A stretch of 19,847 nucleotides of DNA from an uncultured Oscillospiraceae bacterium (GCA_904398675.1 CAJFPI010000041.1:1-19847); one strand, 5' to 3'; positions 1-7,290 are shown, counted from the stretch's first letter. The notes: a model not told the origin generated them from the letters alone. Made by a program: numbers and translations.

Positions 1-368
1 ACCCGGATCATCCGGCCCACCTGGCCCTTCTCCGCGTAGGCCGCGATCTTGTCCGCCAGCAGCTCTCTGACCGCCGGGGCAAACCGCTCCGTTCCCCGGC
101 CCTCCTTGGCGTTGCACTCCAAAACAGCGCAGCCCCGCCCCTCAAACCAGGCGCGCCACCGCTTTGTGGCCGCCCCGTCCGCCTGGTCCACCCGGTTGAG
201 CACGATCAGCCGGGGCTTGCCCGCCGTCAGCTCCTCCACATCCGGGTTGCGGCTGGAGAGGGGGATCCTGGCGTCCAGGATCTCACACACCGCGTCCATA
301 TGCTTCATCTGCTCGACGATCATCCGCCGGGTCTTGGTCATATGACCGGGATACCACTGAATATTCAT
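1..368 (-). CDS. rbgA: Ribosome biogenesis GTPase RbgA/YlqF, N-terminal part (cut by window edge)
   Basis: Circularly permuted GTPase that helps mature the 50S ribosomal subunit in the cytoplasm. Only the first 122 codons are inside the window; the gene runs off at base 1, so P-loop (G1) and switch motifs are not visible. The protein opens with MNIQWYPGHM followed by TKTRR, the hallmark start of the family. The G4 motif comes early, as expected for a permuted GTPase: VLNRVDQAD at residues 57-64, with Arg where most members have Lys (NKxD). A G5-like CNAKEG lies at 85-90. The ATG at 366-368 is the only start that gives this N terminus. It begins 24 bases after the lepB stop, so both are probably one transcript; lepB next to rbgA is a common Firmicute order. 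The NRVD variant is seen directly; its effect is unknown. Confidence 0.93.
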   Translation of the reverse strand, partial: MNIQWYPGHMTKTRRMIVEQMKHMDAVCEILDARIPLSSRNPDVEELTAGKPRLIVLNRVDQADGAATKRWRAWFEGRGCAVLECNAKEGRGTERFAPAVRELLADKIAAYAEKGQVGRMIR

Positions 369-392
369 GTTTCTGTTTCCATTTCCCTGCAA

Positions 393-1040
393 TTAGTCAA
401 TGAGTCCGATGCGGCCAAACTCCCGCGCGCCCGAGCCGGTATTCTCCCCCAGATAGGAGGCCGTGCGCCCCGGGAAGAGCAGAAAGACCGCCTTGCCCAT
501 TACATACCGCTCGTCTACCAGGCCCAGCATGGTGCTGCGGCTGTCGGTGCTGTGGTTGCGGTTGTCGCCCATAAGGAACAGCTCCCCCTCCCCTACCGTC
601 AGGGGGAACACGGTCCCCTCGTCGGTATAGGTCCGCTCGGCAATATATTCCTCCTCCAGCGCCACGCCGTCCACATAGACGGTGCCGGTGGCGTAGTCGA
701 TATCCACGGTCTGCCCCTCGGTGGCGATCACACGCTTGATGATCGTATCGTTGAGGTCGGCGTTATAGGAATGGACAACCACTACATCCCCCGCCTTGAT
801 TCCGCCGGTGAGATAGCTTTTAAGCACCAGCACCAGGTCGCCCCCGTACAGCGTGTTCTGCATAGAGGGCCCCTGGACCACAAACAGCTGGGCCACAAAC
901 AGAAAGATCAGCACAACCGCCAGGACCGCCGCCACCAGGGTCTCCGCCCAGCTCAACAGCGTCCCGGGCTTTTGAGTCAGCGGATCGTCGCTCTCCTGGA
1001 TTTCCTCCGCCTCCATCGCTCTCTTCTCTTCTTCGGACAT
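393..1040 (-). CDS. lepB: Signal peptidase I
   Basis: Membrane serine protease (S26) that removes signal peptides from secreted proteins at the outer face of the membrane. Length 215 aa with the start chosen here. A short charged cytoplasmic N terminus is followed by one membrane segment at about 34-54. The catalytic Ser59 lies in QGPSMQNTL, the general-base Lys102 in IIKRVIATEG, and the family box MGDNRNHSTDSR is at 157-168. An upstream TTG at 1064 would add eight residues, but the strong GGGAGG lies inside that extension and is correctly spaced for the ATG at 1040, so 1040 is preferred. The gene is first in a lepB-rbgA unit with its own promoter (1082-1110). The C-terminal tail (GENTGSGAREFGRIGLID) is polar and not recognised. 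Confidence 0.95.
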   Translation of the reverse strand: MSEEEKRAMEAEEIQESDDPLTQKPGTLLSWAETLVAAVLAVVLIFLFVAQLFVVQGPSMQNTLYGGDLVLVLKSYLTGGIKAGDVVVVHSYNADLNDTIIKRVIATEGQTVDIDYATGTVYVDGVALEEEYIAERTYTDEGTVFPLTVGEGELFLMGDNRNHSTDSRSTMLGLVDERYVMGKAVFLLFPGRTASYLGENTGSGAREFGRIGLID

Positions 1041-1081
1041 TTGGATAACCTCCCGAAAATTCAAAACGCTCTAATTTTATT

Positions 1082-1110
1082 ATTTTATCATATCCACTGC
1101 TATTTTACAA
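1082..1110 (-). promoter_or_regulatory. Probable sigma-A promoter of lepB-rbgA
   Basis: Read on the minus strand: a -35 TTGTAA (1105-1110), a 17-base spacer, and a -10 TAAAAT (1082-1087) preceded by TGA, an extended -10. The hexamers match consensus at 4/6 and 5/6. It lies about 40 bases upstream of the lepB start. A perfect TTGACA lies further upstream (1131-1136) but has no good -10 at 16-18 bases. Recognised by eye only. Confidence 0.6.
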
Positions 1111-1164
1111 TAAAAACCGCAGGATATCGCTGTCAATCCGCCTGTCCGGCCCTGGACCGGGCGG

Positions 1165-1196
1165 GAAAAAGGGGCTGCCGTCTATTTTGGCAGCCC
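1165..1196 (-). terminator. Intrinsic terminator, minus strand, upstream of lepB
   Basis: A perfect 8-bp stem, GGGCTGCC (1172-1179) with GGCAGCCC (1189-1196), and a 9-base loop. On the minus strand the stem is followed by CTTTTTCCC, a short U-tract. The plus-strand side is less U-rich, so minus is favoured. The tsaD operon already has its own terminator at 1700-1736, so this one would end a transcript that starts between about 1200 and 1500. Confidence 0.6.
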
Positions 1197-1310
1197 AGTT
1201 TGTCTTTATTTAACGGACATTTTACATACCGATTACAAATCGTATTGTTTCGTCAATTTCCTGGTTCCATACAGCTGCCCTCTGCATATTTGAACTGTAT
1301 TCACCGCCTC

Positions 1311-1360
1311 TTCGACAATTTTCACGCATTGAATTTAACCCCTGTTTTTCGACAATTTTC
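1311..1360. repeat. Two direct copies of TTCGACAATTTTC
   Basis: Exact 13-base copies at 1311-1323 and 1348-1360, start to start 37 bases. A looser third copy, TTCGTCAATTTCC, is at 1249-1261. On the minus strand the cores read TTGTCGAA, TTGTCGAA and TTGACGAA, which fit the TGNCGAA core of Spo0A boxes. Binding by Spo0A is an inference. Confidence 0.5.
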
Positions 1361-1396
1361 GCATTTAACAGAATTTTTCTGAATTTCTTCTTCCAT
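1322..1396 (-). CDS. Possible 24-residue peptide with a CxxC motif (doubtful)
   Basis: A small frame starting MEEEIQKNSVK and ending in CENCRKTGVKFNA. Directly before the ATG is a purine-rich GGGGAGGAGG, a strong though closely placed ribosome binding site. A perfect TATAAT (minus strand, 1439-1444) lies about 40 bases upstream and a terminator lies downstream at 1165-1196, so a short transcript is plausible. A second frame (1222-1329, 35 codons, starting MRENCRRGGE) overlaps the end by eight bases and repeats the ENCR motif because of the underlying DNA repeat. It may be a decayed gene, a noncoding RNA, or chance. Function unknown. Confidence 0.2.
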   Translation of the reverse strand: MEEEIQKNSVKCENCRKTGVKFNA

Positions 1397-1463
1397 CCTC
1401 CTCCCCTTTCAACGGCATCCAACAGATTAACATAATTTATTATATAATTCTTACTACCAGGAG

Positions 1464-1493
1464 TTATACACATTTTCCACAGAGTTTTCCACA
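1464..1493. promoter_or_regulatory. Cluster of three DnaA-box-like 9-mers
   Basis: Same-direction 9-mers TTATACACA (1464-1472), TTTTCCACA (1473-1481) and TTTTCCACA (1485-1493). Each differs at one base from the DnaA box TTATCCACA. An AT-rich tract lies next to them (about 1425-1450). This is the layout of DnaA-binding clusters at origins or DnaA-controlled sites. No dnaA or dnaN is in the window and gene direction does not switch here, so origin function is unproven. Confidence 0.4.
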
Positions 1494-1699
1494 TGCGTCA
1501 AGTCATTGCACTGCAATCGTTTATCTGCAACTCTTACAAATTATTCCAAACCCGCAACCGCAATTTCCCACCGATGGGAATTTCCCATTTTTGTTTACAT
1601 AATGATATTATCTGCATATATTCAACAGCCTTCTGGTTGCCCCCCAAATTTTCAGCCAAAAGCGGGACGCTCTTTCTCCCTTCTGCCCAATTGACACAG

Positions 1700-1736
1700 A
1701 AAAAAAGAAGTGCTTTTCCCAAAGAAAAAGCACTTC
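1700..1736 (-). terminator. Intrinsic terminator of the polA-rimI-tsaD unit
   Basis: A perfect 11-bp stem, GAAGTGCTTTT (1707-1717) with AAAAGCACTTC (1726-1736), and an 8-base loop. On the minus strand it is followed at once by a run of seven T (1706-1700). It begins about ten bases beyond the tsaD stop codon. Confidence 0.9.
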
Positions 1737-1746
1737 CTCTCCTCCT

Positions 1747-2748
1747 TCAGATGGGGAGATTCGCGTAGGCATTCAGCTCCATGTCCGCATACGGTGAACA
1801 CTGGCTCTCATAGTAGGCCTGGGCGCCGATCATGGCTGCGTTATCACCGCACAGCCGCAAAGGCGGCAGGTAAAGCCGCAGGCCGTTCTCCCGGCAGGCG
1901 CGCTCCAGATCCGCGCGGATGCGGGAATTTGCCGCCACGCCGCCGGCCGCTACCACGGTGCTGCGGCCCAGCTGCCGTGCCGCCGCGATGGTCCGGGGGA
2001 CCAGCTCATCGCTGACAGCCGCTGCCACCGAGGCGGCAAGGCCCGGCCGGTCGATGGCCTCCCCCTTCTGGGCAGCGTTGTGCACCAGGTTCACCACCGC
2101 TGTCTTCAGCCCGGAAAAGGACATGTCCAGCTCGCTGTCCGCCACATGGGACCTGGGCAGCGCATAGGCCCGGTCGTCTCCCCCCCGGGCCAGGTCGTCC
2201 ATGGGCTTTCCGCCGGGATAGGGCAGGCCCAGCACCCGGGCGATCTTGTCAAAGCACTCCCCCGCCGCGTCATCCCGGGTGGCGCCCACGATCTCCATGT
2301 CCGTATAGCCCCGGACGTCCACCAGCATGGTGTTGCCCCCGGAGATGCACAGCGCCAGGAAGGGCGGCTCCAGCTCCGGAAAGGCGATGTAGTTGGCGGC
2401 AATGTGGCCCCGGAGGTGGTGGACCGGGATCAGGGGCTTTCCCAAGGCAAAGGCCACGCTCTTGGCAAAGCTTACCCCCACCAGCAGCGCGCCGATGAGC
2501 CCCGGCCCATAGGTCACCGCCACCGCGTCGATCTCCTCCCGGCTGACCCCTGCCTCCCGCAGGGCCTGGTCCGCCAGAAGGGCGACAGCCTCCACATGCT
2601 TGCGGGAGGCGATCTCCGGCACCACGCCGCCGTAGATGGCGTGGAGGTCCGCCTGGGAGGCGATGGCGTCGCTGAGGACCTCCCTGCCGTCCCGAACCAC
2701 GGACACCGCCGTCTCGTCGCAGGAGGATTCAAATGCCAGTATCAGCAT
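1747..2748 (-). CDS. tsaD: tRNA N6-threonylcarbamoyladenosine transferase subunit TsaD
   Basis: Transfers the threonylcarbamoyl group from threonylcarbamoyl-AMP to A37 of tRNAs that read ANN codons, making t6A; it works with TsaB and TsaE. Length 333 aa, normal for the family. It opens LILAFESSCDET, typical of the ASKHA fold. Metal-ligand histidines 111 and 115 sit in HHLRGH, SGGNT is at 136-140, and the late metal/nucleotide motif GDNAAM is at 301-306 (Asp302). The glycine-rich AAGGVAAN at 267-274 is also family-typical. The ATG is preceded by a good GGAGAGGGGAG. Its first 20 bases overlap the end of rimI, so the two are translationally linked. The usual partners tsaB and tsaE are not in this window. 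Confidence 0.97.
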   Translation of the reverse strand: MLILAFESSCDETAVSVVRDGREVLSDAIASQADLHAIYGGVVPEIASRKHVEAVALLADQALREAGVSREEIDAVAVTYGPGLIGALLVGVSFAKSVAFALGKPLIPVHHLRGHIAANYIAFPELEPPFLALCISGGNTMLVDVRGYTDMEIVGATRDDAAGECFDKIARVLGLPYPGGKPMDDLARGGDDRAYALPRSHVADSELDMSFSGLKTAVVNLVHNAAQKGEAIDRPGLAASVAAAVSDELVPRTIAAARQLGRSTVVAAGGVAANSRIRADLERACRENGLRLYLPPLRLCGDNAAMIGAQAYYESQCSPYADMELNAYANLPI

Positions 2749-3235
2749 GGCTCCCCTCTCCTTTCTCCTCTTCCGCTGGCCCGCTGCCGCTCTTCAGCCA
2801 CAGCGTCATAATCACCGCATCCTCCCTGGGGTGGGCGTAGTAGCCCCGCCGCCGCCCCGCCTCCTCGTATCCCGCCTTTTGGTACAGGGCGATGGCGGCG
2901 GCGTTGGAGGAGCGGACCTCCAGGGTCAAAAAGGCCAGCTGATTGCCCCGGGCGAAATTTTCAAACACGTTCAACAGATCCGAGCCGATCCCCTGGCGGC
3001 GGTGCTCCGGCCGGACGGCCACATTGGTGATATACCCCTCGTCCAGCACCACCAGCAGCCCCGCGTAACCCAGGATCACGCCGTCAGCCCCCTTTGCCAC
3101 CAGGGCCGCGGCGCACTGGTTATCCAGGTGGTCCCGCAGCATCTGCTCGGACCATGGGTCCGGGAAACACTGCCGCTCGATGGCGGCCACCTGGGGAATA
3201 TCGTCATAGGTCATCAGGGTAATGGTGTGATTCAT
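2729..3235 (-). CDS. rimI: Ribosomal protein bS18 N-alanine acetyltransferase RimI (GNAT family)
   Basis: GNAT-fold acetyl-CoA-dependent N-acetyltransferase, in the family that acetylates the N-terminal alanine of ribosomal protein S18. Length 168 aa. Visible hallmarks are the start region ERQCFPDPWS (20-29), the acetyl-CoA loop RRQGIG (about 80-85), and the RimI stretch LEVRSSNAAAIALYQKAGY followed by RRGYY. The C terminus (about 20 residues, acidic then SHADTGI) lies in the part that overlaps tsaD and looks like a read-on tail. The start ATG has a purine-rich GGAGAGGGGAGAGGG upstream. It sits 25 bases after polA. rimI beside tsaD is a very common bacterial pairing, which supports the name over a generic GNAT. 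Confidence 0.93.
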   Translation of the reverse strand: MNHTITLMTYDDIPQVAAIERQCFPDPWSEQMLRDHLDNQCAAALVAKGADGVILGYAGLLVVLDEGYITNVAVRPEHRRQGIGSDLLNVFENFARGNQLAFLTLEVRSSNAAAIALYQKAGYEEAGRRRGYYAHPREDAVIMTLWLKSGSGPAEEEKGEGSHADTGI

Positions 3236-3260
3236 GCCCTCTCCCCTCTCCTTTTCTGTC

Positions 3261-5906
3261 TCATTTGGCCTCCAGCCAGTTCTTCCCGCTGTGGGCCTCC
3301 GCCGTCAGGGGAACGGACAAATCCGCTACCCGCTCCATCTCCTCGGTGAGCAGGGCCTTCACCTGCTCCGCCTCCCCCTCGGGACATTCCACGATCAGCT
3401 CGTCATGGACCTGCATGATGAGCTTTGCCGCAAGGCCCTCCGCCTTCAGCCGGTGGGAGACGTGGACCATGGCCAGCTTGATGATATCGGCGGCTGTGCC
3501 CTGGATGGGCATGTTCAGCGCCACCCGCTCCCCGAAGGCCCGGGTGTTGCGGTTGGAGGATTTGATCTCCGGGAGGCTGCGCCGCCGGTGCATCAGCGTC
3601 TCCACATAGCCGTCGGCCTTGGCCTTCTCCACGATGTGGTCCATATAGGCCTTCACGCCGGGGTATTTGGCAAAATAGCTGTCCATATAGGCCTTGGCCT
3701 CCCCCATGGTGACGCCGATATCCTGGCTGAGAGAGAAGGGGGAGATGCCGTAGACAATGCCGAAGTTCACCGCCTTTGCCGCCCGGCGCATGGCCGGCGT
3801 CACATCCGCCGGCGCCACGCCGAAGACCTGGGAGGCGGTGATGGCGTGGATATCCTCCCCGGTGCGGAAGGCATTTTGCATGGTCTCGTCCCCGGAAATG
3901 TGGGCCAGGAGCCTCAGCTCGATCTGGCTGTAGTCCGCGTCCACCAGCACATTCCCCTCCCCGGCCACAAACATCCGTCTGAGCTCGCTGCCCAGCTCTG
4001 TGCGGGTGGGGATGTTCTGGAGGTTCGGCTCCGTGGAGCTGAGGCGGCCTGTGGCGGTGACGGTCATCTGAAAGCTGGTGCGGATGCGCCCGTCGCTGTC
4101 CAGCTCCTTCAGCAGGCCGTCCACATAGGTGGAGCGCAGCTTGGTGTACTGCCGGTACTCCAGCACCTCATTGATAATGGGGTGCATGCCCCGCAGCTTG
4201 TCCAGCACCTCGGCGTTGGTGGAGTAGCCGGTCTTGGTCTTTTTATAGGCCGGCAGGCCCAGCCGATCAAAGAGCACCTCCCCCAGCTGCTTGGGGGAAT
4301 TGATATTGAATTGGCCGGCGTGGCTGTAGATCTGCTGCTCCAGGGTCTCGATGGCCTCTGTCAGCTGCCGGCCGAACCGGCCCAGGGCCTCCGCGTCCAC
4401 CTGCATCCCCGCCAGTTCCATCTCCGAGAGCACCCGGCACAGGGGCATCTCCACCGTCTCAAAGAGCGGCTCCATGGAGAGGGCCTTCAGCCGGGGACGC
4501 ATCTTCTCATACAGTCCCTCCAGCACCGCGGTGTGGCTCATCAGCGCCCCCAGGGCCTCCGGGTCCTCTCCCATGGTGAAGGCCTCCGGATCCCGATAGC
4601 TGGGCTTAGGGACATCCGTCCCCAGCCAGGAGACACTGAGGCGGTTTAAGTCGTAGTGTCCTGCAGTGGCGTCCAGGAGATAGCCGGCGACAGCCGCATC
4701 AAAAAACAGCCCCTCCGCCGGGACCCCCTCCGCCAAAAGGGAGCGGATCAGCTCCTTCACCTCGTGGGAGATCTTCCGGATATCGGCGGAGAAGAAGGCG
4801 CGGAGAAAATCGTCATAGCCCTCCAGGCGGCTGCGCAGAAAGACAGCGGAGCGCCCGGCTGCCCTGTCTCCCCACTCCACGCACACCCCCGCCAGCTCCG
4901 GGAGCACCAGGCAGGCCACATGGTCCCGCTGCCGGAAGATGCCCAGCAGCTCCTCCGCCCGGCCCCGGTCCGCCACGATCTCGCTCTCGCAGGTGCCGGT
5001 GACTGCCGGCTCCTCCGCCATCTCCACAGGGGCGGCCTCCCCGGTAAGGCCCATCTTCTCGATGAGCTTGGTAAACTCCAGGCGCAGAAACACCTGGTAG
5101 AGCGCCGGCTTTGCCGGGCGGCGGAGATTTGCCGCAGGGGAGAAATCCAGGGGCGCGTCGGTGTGGATCCTGGCCAGCTCGTAGCTCATGCGGGCCATCT
5201 CCCGGCCCTCCTCCAGCTTTTTGATGGCGGCGGGCTTGGCCTCGATTTCCGGCAGCAGGCGGTAGATCTCCTCCACCGAGTCATATTTCTGGATCAAGGC
5301 CATGGCCGTCTTCTCCCCGATGCCCTTGACGCCGGGGATGTTGTCGCTGGCGTCCCCCATGAGGGCCTTGAGGTCGATCATGTGGATGGGGGCAAAGCCG
5401 TAGTCGGAGCGGAAGGCCGCCTCCGTCATATCCTTGGTGGTGGTCTGGCCCATGCGGGTGGACACCAGTTTCACCCTGGTGTGGTCTGTAATCAGCTGCA
5501 GGCTGTCCCGGTCCCCGGTGACCACCACGCAGTCCCACCCCTCCCCTTCGCAGCGGCGGGAGATGGTGCCGATCAGATCGTCCGCCTCATACCCCGCCAG
5601 CTCATAGCGAGGGACGTCCATGGCGTCCAGCACCTCCTTCAAAACCGGCATCTGCATGGCCAGCTCCTCCGGCATGCCTTTGCGCTGGGCCTTATAGCCC
5701 TCGTAGGCCAGGTGGCGGAAGGTGGGCTCCCGCCGGTCAAAGGTGACGCACAGGGCCTCCGGCTGCTCCTCCTCCAAAAGCCGCTGGAGCGTGGTGACAA
5801 AGCCGTAGACCGCGTTGGTATACAGCCCGTCCTTTGTGGTCAGGGGACGGATGCCGTAAAAGGCGCGGTTGACAATGCTGTTGCCGTCAAGGACCATCAG
5901 TTTCAT
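3261..5906 (-). CDS. polA: DNA polymerase I
   Basis: Repair polymerase that removes RNA primers and fills gaps. Length 881 aa with the start at 5906, where ATG follows GGGAGG at good spacing and gives the standard MKLMVLDGNS; a 34-residue upstream extension has no family character. Domains: 5'-3' exonuclease about 1-290 (Asp7, YEADD, VTGDRDSLQL), a middle 3'-5' exonuclease-like domain about 300-470, and the polymerase about 480-881. Polymerase motif A is DADYSQIEL (catalytic Asp658), motif B is RRAAKAVNFG (Lys711, Phe715), and motif C is QVHDE (Asp835, Glu836). The middle domain lacks the DxE metal site, so proofreading is probably absent, as in many Firmicute Pol I enzymes. First gene of polA-rimI-tsaD, with a promoter just upstream. 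Confidence 0.97.
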   Translation of the reverse strand: MKLMVLDGNSIVNRAFYGIRPLTTKDGLYTNAVYGFVTTLQRLLEEEQPEALCVTFDRREPTFRHLAYEGYKAQRKGMPEELAMQMPVLKEVLDAMDVPRYELAGYEADDLIGTISRRCEGEGWDCVVVTGDRDSLQLITDHTRVKLVSTRMGQTTTKDMTEAAFRSDYGFAPIHMIDLKALMGDASDNIPGVKGIGEKTAMALIQKYDSVEEIYRLLPEIEAKPAAIKKLEEGREMARMSYELARIHTDAPLDFSPAANLRRPAKPALYQVFLRLEFTKLIEKMGLTGEAAPVEMAEEPAVTGTCESEIVADRGRAEELLGIFRQRDHVACLVLPELAGVCVEWGDRAAGRSAVFLRSRLEGYDDFLRAFFSADIRKISHEVKELIRSLLAEGVPAEGLFFDAAVAGYLLDATAGHYDLNRLSVSWLGTDVPKPSYRDPEAFTMGEDPEALGALMSHTAVLEGLYEKMRPRLKALSMEPLFETVEMPLCRVLSEMELAGMQVDAEALGRFGRQLTEAIETLEQQIYSHAGQFNINSPKQLGEVLFDRLGLPAYKKTKTGYSTNAEVLDKLRGMHPIINEVLEYRQYTKLRSTYVDGLLKELDSDGRIRTSFQMTVTATGRLSSTEPNLQNIPTRTELGSELRRMFVAGEGNVLVDADYSQIELRLLAHISGDETMQNAFRTGEDIHAITASQVFGVAPADVTPAMRRAAKAVNFGIVYGISPFSLSQDIGVTMGEAKAYMDSYFAKYPGVKAYMDHIVEKAKADGYVETLMHRRRSLPEIKSSNRNTRAFGERVALNMPIQGTAADIIKLAMVHVSHRLKAEGLAAKLIMQVHDELIVECPEGEAEQVKALLTEEMERVADLSVPLTAEAHSGKNWLEAK

Positions 5907-5950
5907 AGGCCAAACCTCCCGAGTTGCATGTTCAAGCTCACTATCGTTAC

Positions 5951-5979
5951 AGTATACCGCATTTGGAAGGAAAACACAA
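5951..5979 (-). promoter_or_regulatory. Probable polA promoter
   Basis: On the minus strand: -35 TTGTGT (5974-5979, 3/6 match), a 17-base spacer, and -10 TATACT (5951-5956, 5/6 match). This places the start of transcription about 40 bases before the polA ATG. The -35 is weak; assigned by eye. Confidence 0.5.
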
Positions 5980-6324
5980 CCGCTATCCCCATGAGGCGCT
6001 CTTTCCACGGCCGGCGCCGGAGCAGCCTCTATCAGCTCCTATAACCATATGGCTCTCGTTTGGCCTAAATGCGGCAGTACCAAAACAAACAGGATCGGCA
6101 CGCCAGAGGCGTTCCGATCCTGTTTACAAATGGAACCTCATACGCTGCAGGCACACCACGATAATAGGCAGAAGAGGTGCCGCATGGAGCTTTGCGCATG
6201 CGGGCCGTCCTCGGCCTACACGCTTGGATTCCACGGCTGTGCCGTTGAAAGCGTCACACTGACATTTTCCTATACTTGTGCATAGCAAAACACTGCAGCG
6301 GACAGTGCACTCCAGGCGACGCGG
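5980..6324. other. Gap between the accessory operon and polA; only a terminator recognised
   Basis: Part of a 418-base stretch (5907-6324) without a supported gene. It contains the polA promoter at its left end and the nested hairpin at 6087-6125. In the 200 bases between that hairpin and the ATPase stop (6325) I see no gene or further terminator. A 33-codon Cys-rich frame on the plus strand (6184-6285) is discussed under rejected items. Confidence 0.5.
6079..6125 (-). terminator. Nested perfect hairpin, probable terminator of the ten-gene operon
   Basis: An outer 12-bp perfect stem, AAACAGGATCGG (6087-6098) with CCGATCCTGTTT (6114-6125), encloses an inner 5-bp stem ACGCC-AGA-GGCGT (6100-6112). 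On the minus strand it is followed by GTTTTGG after the closing TTT, a moderate U-rich tail. It sits between the last ATPase gene and polA. The tail is poorer than a classic terminator, so another RNA role is possible. Confidence 0.65.
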
Positions 6325-7290
6325 TTATTCGGACAGAGGAAAATGACAGGCGCAGCAGTGGCCGGGCGCCATCTCCACCATATCAGGAGGCGGATCCTGC
6401 ATGCAAACCTGCTGTGCTCTGGGGCAGCGGGTGTGGAACCGGCAGCCCTTGGGCGGCGCCATGGGGCTCGGCATCTCGCCCTCCAGAAGAGGCCTGTCCT
6501 CTTTCCGCTGCTCCGGGTCCGGCTCAGGCACGGAATCCAGCAAAAATCTCGTGTAGGGGTGCAGGGGTTCTGCATAGATCCGGTCGGCTGGCCCGATCTC
6601 ACAAATCCTGCCCAGAAACATTACGCAGACGCGATCGGATATGTAGCGCACCACACTCAGATCATGGGAGACAAACAGATAGGTGAGCCCCAGCTCCCCC
6701 TGCAGATCCTTTAAAAGGTTCAGAATCTGGGCCTGAATGGAGACATCCAGGGCGGAAACCGGCTCATCGCACACCACCAACTGGGGATTGACGCTGAGCG
6801 CTCTGGCTATCCCGATTCTCTGCCGCTGCCCACCAGAAAACTGATGGGGGTAACGGCTGTAGTAGGCCCGCCGGATCCCTACCCGGTCCATAAGCTCCTC
6901 CACACGGCGGCGCAGCTGCGTCTTGTCGGAATAGATCTTGTGGATCTTCAGCGGCTCGGCAATGATGTCGCCCACCTTCATCCGAGGATCCAGAGAGGAG
7001 AAGGGGTCCTGGTAGATAATCTGCATCCGCTGGCGGATCTCCCGCAGCTGCTTGGGTGAGATGCTGCTAAGATCCGTCCCGTCAAAAATCACCCGCCCAG
7101 CTGTGGGCGTAAGGAGGTGGAGCAGCAGTTTTCCCAAGGTGGATTTGCCGCAGCCGGACTCACCCACCAGGGACAATGTCTCGCCCCTGCAGATCTCCAG
7201 ATTAACATCACTCACCGCGCTGACAATGCCGTCAGAGACTGGGAATTCCTTGGACAAACGCTCTGCTCTCAGCAAAACTTCTCCGCTCAT
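6325..7290 (-). CDS. Peptide/nickel-type ABC transporter ATPase, DppF/OppF family
   Basis: Cytoplasmic ATP-hydrolysing subunit that drives uptake together with the DppD-type ATPase and the DppB/DppC permeases of this operon. Length 321 aa from the ATG at 7290, whose purine-rich GGGGAGGAGG site lies at the end of the preceding gene and overlaps it by the four bases ATGA. Walker A is GESGCGKS (43-50), the Q-loop is IYQDPFSSLDP, the signature FSGGQRQR, Walker B LVVCDEP, and the switch histidine is in VSHDLS. The C-terminal oligopeptide-transporter domain holds LHPYTRFLLDSVP and a Cys motif GCRFHTRCP. Last gene of the operon. Substrate (peptide, opine, nickel or other) cannot be told from the ATPase. 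Confidence 0.95.
   Translation of the reverse strand: MSGEVLLRAERLSKEFPVSDGIVSAVSDVNLEICRGETLSLVGESGCGKSTLGKLLLHLLTPTAGRVIFDGTDLSSISPKQLREIRQRMQIIYQDPFSSLDPRMKVGDIIAEPLKIHKIYSDKTQLRRRVEELMDRVGIRRAYYSRYPHQFSGGQRQRIGIARALSVNPQLVVCDEPVSALDVSIQAQILNLLKDLQGELGLTYLFVSHDLSVVRYISDRVCVMFLGRICEIGPADRIYAEPLHPYTRFLLDSVPEPDPEQRKEDRPLLEGEMPSPMAPPKGCRFHTRCPRAQQVCMQDPPPDMVEMAPGHCCACHFPLSE

Larger units (their letters stand above)
1197..1699. other. AT-rich intergenic region without a clear protein gene
   Basis: About 500 bases between the two terminators, much richer in A and T than its surroundings. It holds DnaA-box-like 9-mers (1464-1493), an AT-rich tract (about 1425-1450), the repeated TTCGACAATTTTC element, and a small hairpin TTCCCA-CCGA-TGGGAA (1565-1580). 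A 90-codon open frame on the minus strand (1222-1494) begins inside the DnaA-like boxes, has no ribosome binding site and resembles no family I know. Two shorter minus-strand frames inside the region are listed separately at low confidence. Confidence 0.6.

Noticed and set aside
1425..1493. A chromosomal replication origin
   Set aside because: Only three imperfect boxes are seen, no dnaA/dnaN/rpmH is nearby, and the transcription direction does not change across it. Kept only as a possible DnaA-binding cluster.
1222..1494. 90-codon minus-strand frame in the lepB-tsaD gap
   Set aside because: Its first codons are made of the DnaA-box-like repeats, it lacks a ribosome binding site, and its sequence resembles no family. 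Shorter internal frames are better placed but still doubtful.
2729..3235. rimI tail overlapping tsaD as a possible wrong frame or frameshift
   Set aside because: The overlap is only 20 bases and the GNAT motifs are all intact upstream of it; both genes have their own good ribosome sites, so this is ordinary gene overlap.
3234..6044. Long plus-strand open frames opposite polA (471 and 462 codons)
   Set aside because: They lie exactly antisense to a complete DNA polymerase I gene. Their translations are His/Gly/Leu-rich without any family motif, the usual by-product of high GC in the third codon position.
6049..6285. Cys- and Ser/Thr-rich plus-strand frame, ending in a 33-residue stretch (6184-6285) that resembles a ribosomally made modified peptide precursor
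   Set aside because: It overlaps the minus-strand hairpin, the long version has no ribosome site, there is no leader-like region, and no modification enzyme or dedicated exporter is nearby. The short version has only a mediocre AGAGGTG. Chance is the simpler explanation.
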